A stretch of 64,000 nt of DNA from Syncephalis fuscata (taxonomy: Eukaryota; Zoopagomycota; Zoopagomycetes; Zoopagales; Piptocephalidaceae), in assembly GCA_025786725.1 (NCBI GenBank), contig JAHLTZ010000035.1, positions 219,509 to 283,508 of the forward strand, given 5' to 3'. Every line of letters begins with the position of its first letter. Within the stretch, counting starts at the first letter, position 1. Positions 37,646 through 50,080 of the stretch are shown piece after piece. Below the pieces are notes generated by a model. The model was not told the DNA's origin. It worked only from the letters and a program-made list of their open reading frames with translations, and did no database searches. Both the position numbers and the translations under genes were made by a program.

Positions 37646-38579
37646 ATAGTCACAACTCAATAAAACCTTGGTTACCATTCGTACATAAATCGAGTAAATA
37701 GCGCTACTCAATGTTTTATAGCAATTAGTATTGTTTTAGCGCAGCTTCATAATTTAACAATGATGAAGTATTAATATGTTTTAGTAAAAACAAACTTTAA
37801 TATAGAATTATTGTAAAATAGTTGATTTATTTGTAAGTATAGCGTTTAAATGACCATACTATTTACTATCGACATAGTAATAATTTAATGGCATTGTTAA
37901 TATAATAATATTATAATGCTATGATTATAATAATGCGACTAAAAATACACCATGTAATTGTATGGTATGTTAAAATTGCATGTGCTCAATTACAATAGTA
38001 TATATATATATATCAGGTATCATCATTAGTCAGTGACAACAGATGGTTATTACAAAGATACGACGATTAAATATTTGTTAAATTGTGAACATATGGGCAA
38101 TCATCTGAACTAACATGTTGTGTTAATGATGAAATACTACAAGACACTCAAGTTATATTATTAGTTATGTTTACTATTAATGATAGCTTTATTCAATATC
38201 AATATCAACTGCTAGCTTCTAATTTTATCTTGTTTCTACTTACTGTTATACATGCTATTCAGTTTACTATAACTACATCATAATAATAAATTATAATAGA
38301 AGCAGTTTATTATCAAACAATATTAATCAGCCAGAACATAATAGAAAAAACCAGGTAGATTGAAATACACAATATATGTACCAAATTGTTGACCAGCTTG
38401 GTTTATAGTTACTGATTGTTTGCTACTTCAATCATGCTAAACTACATTTTACAATGGTCATGCAATGTTATTATTCAATAAACAAATAGGCAATATCAAG
38501 TAATAGTGCACAGCTGCATCAATTGAGTCATAAATATCGTTGTTTTATTTAAGTAAATATTGATTATTTGTAAAACTCG
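37646..38579. other. Intergenic AT-rich region with decayed repeat
   Basis: No gene supported. It includes a (TA)n patch at about 37999-38013 and one copy of the dispersed decayed repeat (38076-38300). Confidence 0.5.
38076..38300. repeat. Dispersed decayed repeat family, copy B
   Basis: Aligns with 45530-45740: shared blocks include ctgaactaa.atg.tgt, ttaatgatgaaatactacaa and atgatagctttattcaatat, with many substitutions between them. Confidence 0.7.
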
Positions 38580-39747
38580 TTATTTATCATCTTTAGTTAA
38601 TAGCAGATTGTCAAGTGGATGTAGAAGGTCACGGTGCCCGCCCAAAGCCTGCAATTGCGAAATTGCTTCCTCTGCACGCATTGCACGCCAATTGTATCTC
38701 CATGCTATATTCGAATTATAGCGATCTTTAAACGCATTTATAAACCCGACTCGTAAATAGTCCTTGAGTGTATAGAAAACTTGACGCAAAATAACTTGAT
38801 TTGTGTCTTCAACATTAATAATATTTTTGCCTACTGGGATAGCACGATCAAAGTTGACAAAGTATAAATTATAGCCCTTTCCTGTTTTAACGATGCAAAT
38901 GTCTAATGACATATTTAATACAAACACCAGTAAACAGCAGTCTACTTTACTTACTCTCAATGTCCCTGTGGGCATACCATCCCGCTTTTTTTAGGATCTC
39001 TAGTCCTAATCATAGTTTAGTTTACAATGTATATACAGTTCAAGCCTTTACCTTCTCCAATTCTTCTCCACATATTGACTCGATATCTTATGTCATCCAC
39101 TAAGAGACTAATTGAAAATTTAGAATGATTCGTATAATGTAAGGCAATAGCCATTAGAATCTACATACCCTTTAGTGATTTGAGAATCAATTTTGTATGT
39201 TGCTGTACATTTAATTCGGGGTAAAACATAACATGTATTGCCTCTAGGTAATGTAAGTCGCTCTTTAGGCAACACAATTTCATATTTATAGTCAATATTA
39301 TGTGTTAAAATTGAGCCCCATAAATCCTGTGATTGGCTATATTTGTCAGTGTTTGCATGTCAATTGCTATATAACACTTGCCCCGTATAATTGCATGGCG
39401 TAATTTTTTGTATTTGTATTTGGACTTGATGAACATACAAGTCGAATGGGATCATTACGTTGTGTTCCGTCAATATAGCGTACACCGTTAATATCAGATT
39501 CTTGTCCGCTGAGCTTTATACTATGCGTGATAAATAGGTTGTTTAAATCATCTTCTGTAAAATCCATAAATTCTACATGAATAGTAATGTTAGTAAATAA
39601 TACAGATAAACTGGAGTAGATACTTGCTGATGGGTTCGGGCTCGGAACTGAATAAACCTGGCATGCCATTAGCAGGTGTGACCTGAGTAACCAATACTAG
39701 CATGAATGCAGTAGTGGTGATGCAAGAATGGACTTCATCGTAAACAT
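38580..39747 (-). CDS. Kinase-like protein, probably secreted, frame-damaged
   Basis: Exons read as about 39747-39624, 39572-39169, 39107-39052, 38999-38955 and 38902-38580. The kinase-like core is WYAHRDIENICIV followed by YFVNFDRAIPVG. It corresponds to the catalytic loop HRDxxxN and the metal-binding DFG position (here NFD). Two G runs are one base short (39316-39319 and 39381-39384, C on the plus strand). The N-terminus is unresolved: a signal-peptide-like reading (MKSILAS ... FMLVLVTQVTPANG) needs a further frame correction. A full glycine loop was not seen, so activity is uncertain. Compare the intact kinase-like gene at 56006-57256. Confidence 0.5.
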
Positions 39748-42206
39748 AGCTATGTCAAGGTTCAGTCGTCGAATAAAAGGCTGTACTTTCTATGAGGCTA
39801 GTACGTGAGGAAAAAGTATGATGTGATGATTACACAAATAAATATGCTGAAAATGCAGACATTTATAGCAAAATATATTATGCAATAGCCGATGTATTTA
39901 CTATAAGATTGGACAAATATGGAATATATTTTTGTATGGAAAACGTGAAACGAGCACATGGAATAAACTGTAAACAACTAATCTCCGCATCTCAATACAG
40001 TTCCTGAAATTTCAGATGTTTTAAAGTAGCATTTTTATGTCTATAAATATGTTGAGCGGCATGATAAAGGATGTAGCCCGTCATAGCAATGCCATTTTGT
40101 GTAGTCTCCATTCTTCAAACGCCAATATCAAAAGTTACAGAATTTATTCGATCATTGCTAGAAACTGGATTACGAACGGTGCACTGTTTACATAGATTGT
40201 AGCATATAATTAAATATATCAATAAATACATGAACACAATAAAGAAAAAGAAGCGTTTTTAAAGCCACATATTAAGCATGTCCAGCATAAATAGACAAAA
40301 AAAGATATAGTAGCAGTTTGAGCATTTGATTCGCAATGGTTCAAGTCGATGATGATGCGACCATATTAAAATACCATTGATTTTTAACATTCCAATACTA
40401 TGGCTATAGTGCTACAGTAAAGTGGTTAAGAAATACATCATGGTATTAGATAATTTGTCAAGAGCACATACATGAGTTGATAGGCCGCTTTAATAGCAAA
40501 ATGCTACAGATTATTCAGACTCTATTGTTAGCTATGATTACTATAAAACGATAGCTTTATTTGCTTGATAAAATCTGTTACTAGTTCCAAGTTTCGTTTT
40601 ATTTCTACTAGTGTCATGCAACCTACTCAGTTCATTATAGCTAAACTGTGATAATAACGACTAATAGAGAATAAGCTGATTAGCAAATTAATATAACCAA
40701 TCAACACATTGTATTATAAGTGCTAACATTTATCTTAGCATACATTAAAAACTAACATGATATAGTAACATCAGGATATGACATTGCTTGACTATTTAGC
40801 TCATAGATTTTAAACCCAAAATTGTAACAAACTATTATTTACTTATGAAAAACAGCATTAACTATAGCTATTTTGGCTACACGCATCCTTGTCATCAATC
40901 ATAATACAACAAAAAAACGCTATTTTGATATAGGATACTTTGAATGTCGATAAACTGCTAAATTACAAATTCAAGCATAAGGTTATCGTGTTAATGCTAT
41001 CAAATTATCCAACAATATTAAAAATGGTTTTAATGTAATTAGTGGCAAAAGACAATGGCATTTGAATTAAAAAGCAATAGAAATATTATGCATATCTATA
41101 CATATAATCAATTAAATTGTATGATACTTTACACAAATATGCATGTGACATATAGGTAGCTATTGACAAAGTATACTGGTATTGCATTGCATACTGGTGT
41201 AGTGATTGCAATAATACGCTAATGAATGTACAAAATAATAGTTTTTTACCATTCATGACTTATATATTTAAAATACAGCAAAATCATTGCTGGATTCAAG
41301 TTCTTCATGTTTAGTTATGCAAATTGATATAAATTATAGAACAATAATTTTTGCAACAAAGCTGATCAAAAATGCAATTTACGTAAATATTAGTTAACAA
41401 ATATCTAAGATATGTGCATACAAATAGCATAGATTACCATCGTACATCGATATTTCTGCATATTGGCTTGTTATTGTAATTGCGATAGTATTATAAAATG
41501 TTTTGAAGTTATTTTGGACCAATTTTCTTTTAATACTAAAGTTTTAAATATAAAATCAAATCATTTTATTGACCAAAGGCATATAAATGGCATTTTTAAC
41601 TAGTTTTGTTGCAAAAATTATTGTTTTATAAATCATACTAAGCTGTTTAGCTAAGCATGGAGAATTCGAATTTAATAATCATTTTGCTGTATTTTAGTTA
41701 TGTAAGTTATGATTGGTAAAAAATGCTATTTTTGTACGTTTAGTGTATTGTCATTACCATTGCACTATCATGCAATATAACTACGGTATACTTTGCCAAT
41801 AGCTACCTATATGCTATGTGCATGCTTATGCAAAATGTCATACAATTTACTTGATTATACGTAAATTATAAATAATTATAGCAATGTTTTATTATTTAAA
41901 TGCTCGCTATTGTTTTTAACTTACATTCCATTGTCTTTTAGCATCCGATTATATCAAAATAGTGATTTTAATACTGCTGGATACTATTATGGTTTTAACG
42001 CGATATTTTATGTTTAAATTTGTAAAATAACATTATATCAGTAGTTTAAACAACGTAAATAAAATAATGCATTATAGAAATATAACAAATAAATATTTGT
42101 TTGCTATAACTTTAAAACCTATTGCATAAAGTGATATGCTGTATTAATGATGTATAATATAAAATATTCAGCTTTTATTGATATAGATACTTGATAAATC
42201 TAGTGC
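39748..42206. other. Gene-free AT-rich region with decayed repeat
   Basis: 2.4 kb dense with stops on both strands. It holds copy C of the dispersed repeat at 40440-40810. No coding or RNA gene recognised. Confidence 0.5.
40440..40810. repeat. Dispersed decayed repeat family, copy C
   Basis: Aligns with 45590-45890: blocks gatagcttta, tttctact.agtgtcat, cattatagctaaactgtgat, atataacc.a.caacacattg and attgcttg occur in the same order and similar spacing. Confidence 0.75.
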
Positions 42207-44153
42207 TTATTTCTGCATACCAATTGCATCCAAGTGACTACCAGCTGTTGCCGCTGCTTCATGCAGTAACATACGCGCCGCAATATAAGTGTCTGGTCGA
42301 ATAAGATATACAGCGTGCTCGTTTAAACGTGTGCACTGATACATGTCTGCCATTGTCATGTTGTCGTATTGTTTGCCTTGATTTATGTCGATAAACACTG
42401 GCACATCATTGAATTTTTTGTTTAATTGTGCTACCAACAATGTTGTTTGTGCAGATAATCCAACTGTATTGTTGCTGCTTTGTGTACCATAAATCACAAA
42501 TATAGGTAATACTGCCGATTTGTATGCTTTGAATGTTGTCATTACGTCTTTTAGCTGACTCATAGTGTCTAGTGGCAGTTGACATGCGTTTGTTTCTACT
42601 GTGCTATTATCAGCAGCAGTCTTGCGATTATCAATAAATATGATGGCTTTGTATGATCCATTATTTTGTGCATAAAAGTGGCGAGTACGCGTATTGGTGC
42701 AGTTGGCTGGATCGATGACCTGACAATCAATGGCACGCGAGCCTGGCACACAGATAGGATCTGAAAACAAGCTAAACGGGAACCAATTAAACAAATTCCA
42801 CGATGAAGCAGCCTTGGACCATGCTGGAGTATCGGCAAATACGCCGCCATGATTAGCTAACGGGTATTTGACGCGAAGTTGGGAATTTGTCTCCATCCGC
42901 GGTCGTATAATAAAAAGAGGCAATCGTCGTATTAGCGGCAGAGAGTGTCGAAAGACAGTCACTTTCCATTGATGTCTAAAAATTCTTGTCATGCTTCCTG
43001 CCAGCTTAATAACATCATCGAAAACAGGAATTCGTTCTGTTTCGTATGACTTCAATAAATCGGATTTGGCATATCCGTGATAGACCATGCCTATTTTCCA
43101 TGCAATGTTTTCGGCATCTTGTAGGCCCATGTTCATTCCCTGTCCACCTGCAGGACTGTGTACGTGTGCAGCGTCGCCACAAATAAACACACGGACATCG
43201 TCAGATACAAGTCGCGAAGCACGGCGCTCATTTATGTTGAACATTGAGAGCGACAATATGCGCGGATTGCCAAAGTCTAATGGAAGGAAACAGCGCTTAA
43301 CCGCCCCAACTAACTCATCTTTCGTTGGGTCAGGTAAAGTAGAGTCCCAGCTTGCATACACGCGGTATTTTCTGTTACCGTTTACCTGAATGCCTCCCAT
43401 AAATCCAGTTGGATTAGTAACGGACCTAGAATAAATCAGCAATAGTACAACACATAGTTGGCACACTTACCACGCTACTGGTAACCAATCCACATCAACT
43501 TCGGCGTCAAAAACCGCTACGCGACTTCCAGGAGATTGTCCGATAAACTGGGCACCTATAGCTTTGCGTATTTTGCTGTGTGCACCGTCACATCCAACCA
43601 TATAAGGTGTCTGGCGCGTTATAACTTGATCCGAATCGACTCTTTTAAATTGGATACTGATTTGCTTATTATCGTCGATTGATTCGTGTGAAATGTACTC
43701 CCATCCCCATTTTACGTGAATTCCTAATTCGGCTAGTCTTTTGTGAAGTAGAGATTCCGTGCAGTCTTGACCACATCCCAGTGCCATAGGATATTCGCAA
43801 CGAATGCAATCAACAGACGTGCCGTCTAAGATCTTTCCATTATGGATGTAATGAAATCTGTCCAATGGATGCCCGACTGCCAGTAGCTGTTCCACTAGTC
43901 CATAACGAGCAAATATCTCAAGGACGCGTGGGTGTAAACCGGCTGCACGCCATTCTGTCGTTTTTTCATGATTGCGTTCTATTTAATTTATGTATATATG
44001 TTAGCTTAATATTGCTTCCAATCTTTGCAACCAACCATAGATTTCGACAGGAACGCCAATTTCCGTTAGAACAAGAGCAGCCATTAATCCCACCGATCCT
44101 GCACCGACAATGACCACAGGCTGTTTCATGTTTGATTCTTGACCGATACCCAT
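42207..44153 (-). CDS. FAD-dependent aromatic monooxygenase (PHBH fold, phenol-hydroxylase-like)
   Basis: Exons 44153-44036, 43978-43471 and 43425-42207 total 1,845 nt in frame, 614 aa. The dinucleotide-binding VVIVGAGSVGLMAAL is at the N-terminus. The mid-region YMVGCDGAHSKIRKAIG is the DG motif. VFICGDAAHVHSPAGGQGMN is the second FAD motif (GD). The C-terminal part ends in a thioredoxin-like domain with YLIRPDTYIAAR, as in pentachlorophenol/phenol hydroxylases. Such enzymes hydroxylate aromatic substrates with NAD(P)H and oxygen; the substrate here cannot be told. The donor of the first intron is gttggt. ATGs at 44186 and 44129 are alternative starts. Confidence 0.9.
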
Positions 44154-45529
44154 AGCTGGTTTGAGCTTGAAAAGATATAGATGCAACTGTAGTTAGACTA
44201 AAGTGTTGTAATGATATGTTGAATAGTAAGTGGCAAAAGAAACAATTTTTGGAGAAGTATTTATGCTACTCAGAACGCATAGTGTACATACGGATAAATT
44301 TTGCTACCATACAGATACGCTACATGTTCTAATGTCATGTAGAAATAGTGACGGATAAATTATATGTTAATCCGAAGAATAAAAGGCCTATGAAATTATT
44401 TACCACCATTTCGTGTTTGGATTGTTTCAATCATAACCAGGAAACAATAACACCCTATAAATGACGCACATTCTAAATCCTTATTTCTTCATTTCCTTGT
44501 TTAGACAATTGTGTAAATTACCTGACCAGTTTAGAAAGAAAAAGCGGTACTTATCGGCATTTGCTTGCTCCGATAAGCTCTAATAATTTAAAGATAATCA
44601 ATTTTGATTGAGATGCCATTATTTACGCTCTGTTAGCTTTCAATGAATTATTGGTACCAATTAAAGGCAATTCATTCTTTACATATTAGGCATGATGCTA
44701 ACTTTGTTGTATATTCAATAGTACTAATCTAAAATCGATTATGGTTATAAAATACATTTGAGCAAATTGTTATAGCACTACAAACTAATAGTAGGCCATA
44801 ATGCTTTATTTTCTTTTCAAAACACTGGATAGGCTAATTATGGCCTTATGACCTGTCTATAGGTTTCAAAGGTGCACAAGGCATGGTATTTGTATTCTAC
44901 CGCATGCCGATTTACATAAGCCGCAATGCATGACTACAAAGTAACGTGTAGAAAATATCGGCTGTATGGATGATTGATTGTTAACTTTAGATCGAATGAA
45001 TTGTTATCGCTATGCCGTGCCTTGTAGAATGGTGCCATGAGTATTCTTGACAACCATTATGTCGCAGTGTAACAAATCTCGTACGAGATATTGTGAAATA
45101 AACGGCAGTTTCGGTATATCTATGTGTTATTGTTTTTAACTTGGATTATTAAGAACAATACGAAGACTAAAGCATGGCTAATCAAGCATGCAATATTTTA
45201 TACAAACTGCATAATGTAAGCAATGCACAGTCAAAGTCTCTATGTTTAAATATGATAGTGCTGTTTTAAGAATAATAAAACAAATAGTGGTTGGTAGTAA
45301 AATACCTTTTATTTGTCTAATAAGATAGATGGATTTTTATATTAGCTGTATACTGAGTATAACAGTAATAATATAGCATTGTTACTGTTCTATAATTCTG
45401 GACAGGGTCTTGTGAAAGTGTGACCAAGAGATATACCATGTGATTGGTCACAAGAATGATATATCTATCGAATATTAGTACGATTACTAGTAACAAATGC
45501 CTATTACGACAATATGATGAGTAGCTACT

Positions 45530-45900
45530 TGTTAGTTGTGAGCATATGAGCAGTCACCTGAACTAATATGCTGTATTAATGATGAAATACTACAAGGCAT
45601 TCAGTTCTATTATAGTTATGTTTACTATATAATGATAGCTTTATTCAATATCAATAAAGAAACAATCAAGTTTCTAGTCTAATGTTATTTCTACTTAGTG
45701 TCATACAAGTTATTCAGTTTATTATAGTTAAACTGTGATAATTAACGACCAATAAGGAATATTTTATTATAAAAGCAATATAACCGAACAACACATTGTA
45801 TTCTGAGCGTTAAGGTAAACGTTAATAAGCATCAGAAATTAACGTTATAGGATAGCGACAGGATAAGGTGTTGCTTGGTCATCTAAGTTGCGATTTCTAA
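45530..45900. repeat. Dispersed decayed repeat family, copy A
   Basis: The most complete copy seen. Its first half aligns to 38076-38300 and its second half to 40540-40800. The stretch near 45833-45880 also resembles 62890-62950. Confidence 0.75.
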
Positions 45901-46251
45901 AACTAGAAGCGTAACAGCATAATGAATTATGATGTTACAATGGAAATAAACTAGCCTATAATATGCTAAAGTATTCTAGCTACGATTCTTTAATGCTTTG
46001 TTTTAACTAGGATTAAACATTGCATTTTATTAAGTAAAATTATTAAAAAATAAATAAATAAAGTTGGTGGTTGATTACAATTTTATTGTAGGAAAAATCA
46101 AATACTCCATAATTACCAATGATAGTAAAAGCATTGTTAGCTGAAAAGCAATCCTAAATAAGCCATTTTTTATTTGATATGAATTCAATAACAGTTTGAT
46201 TACGTGTTTTTTAAAAAAAATTAATTAAAGGCGCTCATTGTTTAAATTTTG

Positions 46252-46896
46252 GAAGCTATTTTACTTTGAATTTCACATTTTTTATTTACTCCTTTTAGCC
46301 CTTAGCACTTTTAGATACAATTAAACATTTATCCATTATTACAACATGTATAATATTATATCCAACATTAATTAATTCATGTTTAATTATTAGTACATTG
46401 ATGTAATTAACTAGTTATCTTGATTATTGCTTTAATATATATATATACATTGTCATTTATGATATTAACTGTTCAAATGCCATTTATTTAGTCAGATTGG
46501 CTATAAGGAAAGCGGCTGTTTAATGAATGACTTTATAATAATTATATTAATCTTGATCTTACATCATAAATATGCCCAAATGCAATAATAGAAGATTAGA
46601 AAATAGAAAAGGCTATTCAGATGCAATAATCCATACTGTACATAGATGCAATAACGACAACTGCAAAATGACATGGAATTGCGATCGTATGACTTTAATT
46701 AATACTCAATCAATCTTTTTACGCATGGCCAACAACAACAATAATCGGCATCAAATGTTTCAATCAAATCAAATAGTATGTTACATTGTTTATTTAAATT
46801 AATTTATTAACAAATTTTAATAGAAAGTAATATAATTATGTTGTGCATAGCAGCATGACTTCAATTGGAGTGAATTTTACTTTGGGGACTCAAAAT
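46252..46896. repeat. 645-bp duplicated segment, copy 2
   Basis: Same orientation as 34377-35021 and apparently identical to it. Flanks on both sides are unrelated or only weakly similar to those of copy 1. Confidence 0.9.
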
Positions 46897-47178
46897 GTGG
46901 AAGTCAAGGCAACATTAACCATATTTATATAGTAATCACTATATTTACATTTGCTTAGTTCAAAATAATTATATCTTAATTAAAACAATGTTTTATTTAA
47001 TATCAATGCAGTGATAATTTGATTACATATTTTTAAGTAAATATAGCTAAGCAATAGCCGTTATTATGTAAATTTCATAGTAAGCAATAGTTAACGTATT
47101 ATCATATATCCGAATTAATAAGCTCAATCCAAAATTAAATAAGTTAAAGATTGCTAGATTTGGCGAAAGAAAAGACGT

Positions 47179-48231
47179 TTAAACTGACTTGACCTTGCTG
47201 TTGGCTAGCGTGACTGTTGGCAATACACCCATCGTCCAGCGAATAGTGTATAGATCCGATTTGCCCAATTGAACTTGGCGAAGATACTGGCCAAACACGA
47301 TATAAGCGTAGGAGCCGAGTCCAGTAAGAATATGCCACCAGCCGTGTAGTTGCAATAGGCTATCCCATGGTGCACCGATATAGGCACGAGCCGCACGAAT
47401 TTGTGGGCAAAATTCGTTATCAATATTCCAGGAAAGGAAGCCGAGCGCATACATGGTCCAGCTCGAGATCAAGAGGCGGCGCATTGAGTTTCGGGCCTCA
47501 CCAGCTGGAACGTTATTAAACATGTACAGCGCGCGAAACACTAAAACGGCAGTAAGTAGAGCGTAGGACCATTGGTGGAATAGTGGACTTTTGACAAAAA
47601 CATAGATGGTAGAGATAAGTACGGCCACGGTTGTTAAAAGAGCGGGCAATCGCCATCCGTATACTATTTTCTCTTTGGTTTCAAATGCTGAGTAGATTAA
47701 CACGCAAGTAGCGTATAGCATTGGTAGTTCATCCAGCAACTGCATTTCGTAGAGCAGTGTCATATGGAAGAACCAGGATCCAATGCCAACGAGCATGAAT
47801 GTCCCAAATCCAGCAAGAAAACGTGCTTCATGATTCAGTTTTTTAACGGTGTGAAGTCCATACAACGCAAGTAGCACTGTCGATCATAAATAAATTAGTA
47901 CACACTATCTACTGATGGTGTTGTCATTATCAACTTACCGAATACGGCATTGGTTACTGTGTTGTGAAATTCGGCAATGTACTTGCAAACGACATAATTT
48001 TCCTATTGATTGGACACAGTTGTTAACAACATACCTCATGGGAACATACTGTATAACTTACCTCACACCAGTCCAAAGTTGAAGTTCTAAGGAGATAAGG
48101 AGGTAAAAAAAATCAGTAATGATTAGCGGGAATCTTGGTGGCTTGCTCAAGGCATAGTCGTATATCACTTACCGTTTTCCCCAGTAGCCTAGTGTTGTGG
48201 CGTTGAGGCTCTCGGCAAAATGAATATGCAT
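47179..48231 (-). CDS. Alkaline ceramidase (Ypc1/Ydc1/ACER3 family)
   Basis: Exons 48231-48173, 48086-48062, 48002-47939 and 47876-47179 total 846 nt, 281 aa, in frame. It starts MHIHFAESLNATTLGYWGKR, followed by TSTLDWCE and ENYVVCKYIAEFHNTVTN, the family's N-terminal signature. Catalytic/zinc residues seen in ACER3 are present with correct spacing: Ser and His in GSWFFHMT, Asp 11 residues later in LLDELPML, and the two His of LHGWWHILTG. There are seven membrane helices. The enzyme cleaves (phyto)ceramides in the ER or Golgi. The frame is intact and the second exon is only 25 nt. Confidence 0.95.
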
Positions 48232-50080
48232 CGTGTCGATATTGCTATGATATATTCTTTAGATAGTAAAACAAAAGGGAGGTAAAGTGTCAGCTAGTGA
48301 ACGGACCACTTGTAATGCGGACTAGTAGTTAAATGTAAAAAGGCAAAAGGTATTGGCTTAAACTATGCTATGTTGCCAGTAAACGTGCTATATATGAAGA
48401 GTATGGATATTTGGTTAAAGAAAAGCCTGACGATAGCAGGTTTGCTGACTACAGTTATAAACTAGACACAAACGAGTAGAATAAAGAAAGCACACACGTG
48501 TGAGCGTGCGCGGATAAAACAGTATGAGTGAAACAGAATGGGAAAAGGGGCGGACCTATTATTAACAAAGCCGGTAGAGGCGAATAAAACAGCCTCCGGC
48601 GCCACTCTGTGCGCTTATCACCGAGATCGTAAATATAGATCCCGCTACAAGTATGCCGGTTATGCAGCGTACTTGTTGCCGAAATTCACACTGTAATTTT
48701 TCGGAGTAGAGCGCTAAAACGATAAGCTCAAAACACAGCCACGGCAATGGCAGTGGCAGTCGATGATATGGGATTGACAAAAAAGAAGAAGACAAGAATG
48801 AGAAAGACAAAGATACAGTGGTGGCGGCAATGCTAGAACGATTCGTACGTAGTCGTAAATGTACGTATTATATATGGCTAGCGAGTCATCTCTGCATTTC
48901 ATTAATTTAATCAGGCGATCAAGTTTCTCGACCAGGTGATGCTGGCCCAGTATGTCATATGATCTCTGGCGTGGCACTTGGCTGCAATATATCCATCTAC
49001 AAGAACAAGTTAGCTCAATTTGGCTATCATTATCATTTATGCACTCTTTGTGTGATTCAGTGTATTTCGTCATATCACCTATTTACCAACACATAGCCAT
49101 TGTTGATGATCTCATCCACAAACCGACTGTTGGATATTCGCGCACTAGTCATGAGTATAACAGTATGATTATTGTATATCCATCCAATGGTGCATACTAA
49201 TTATGACTTACCAATAAACTATTTTCTTTTGAATAAATTAGTAGCTAAGCATGCTAGTGTGTTTCCTATTGATATTGAAAATGAAATCGTAAGTCATTAA
49301 ACTGCTAAGAATCTAAATGACTAATAAATTGTTTGTAAAAACAAATTATATAAACGTTTAAAACTAGATTTATTAGCTCAATAAACAAATGTCAGCGACA
49401 GTAGCTCAAACTAAAAATAAAGAATACATCACACATTAGCAAAGATAAATAATGCAAATAACTAAATAAGCTAATGTCTTTGTTATTAGCATAGATACTA
49501 TATCTGTAGCTGTACCAATTATAACTAGCTATAATATATTAATCTTTACAAAAAAAACACTATTTTTTATAAAAAATCTAACACCGTATATTCATCGATT
49601 AATAAACAAAGCAGTCATCAGAATACCAATGTTTAAAAAAAGCAGTATCTTTGTCAAGCTACCATTGGCAATTCATTATACATTGGCATGCCATGGGTGA
49701 GACCCCTGTTGTGTACACAAACACGCTTTAATAAAAAGCAAATTCTCAAATGACGGGCCGGTTTGCGGGTTGTATCTTTTCCGCGGCGGTGGCCATCCAT
49801 ATTGTTACTTTTTGTCCAGACGATCGTAGACACGATGGCAATATGGATGCCGCCTAGTTTTCCTTTGGTGTGCACTAGCAGTTGCCTTATGGAATGGTTA
49901 ACCGTGGTATAATAACTACCATAGAGTCTGGGTCGTTGGCTACTCATCACACTCCATGATGGTTGGCGTGTCTGGCTCGTACATTTTACACTCAATAAAT
50001 AGACTTGTGATTAAATAACGAATAGAAATGTGTATATTATTGTATTAATAAATGAAAACCTCAAAAGACAATGCCACAAA
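48232..50080. other. Intergenic region between ceramidase and MAK16
   Basis: The first 750 bases upstream of the ceramidase gene are less AT-rich and probably include its leader and promoter. The rest is AT-rich. One possible short gene at 49654-49995 is listed separately. Confidence 0.45.
49654..49995 (-). CDS. Possible small hypothetical protein
   Basis: An open frame of 113 codons beginning MSVKCTSQTRQPSW, less AT-rich than its flanks and immediately downstream of MAK16 on the same strand. The composition is basic with several Cys and His. There are no recognised domain, signal peptide or splice partners. It may be a real small gene, an exon or chance. Confidence 0.25.
   Translation of the reverse strand: MSVKCTSQTRQPSWSVMSSQRPRLYGSYYTTVNHSIRQLLVHTKGKLGGIHIAIVSTIVWTKSNNMDGHRRGKDTTRKPARHLRICFLLKRVCVHNRGLTHGMPMYNELPMVA

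Larger units (their letters stand above)
44154..47178. other. Gene-free AT-rich region with two repeats
   Basis: 3 kb without supported genes. It holds the second copy of the 645-bp duplication and copy A of the dispersed decayed repeat. Confidence 0.5.
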
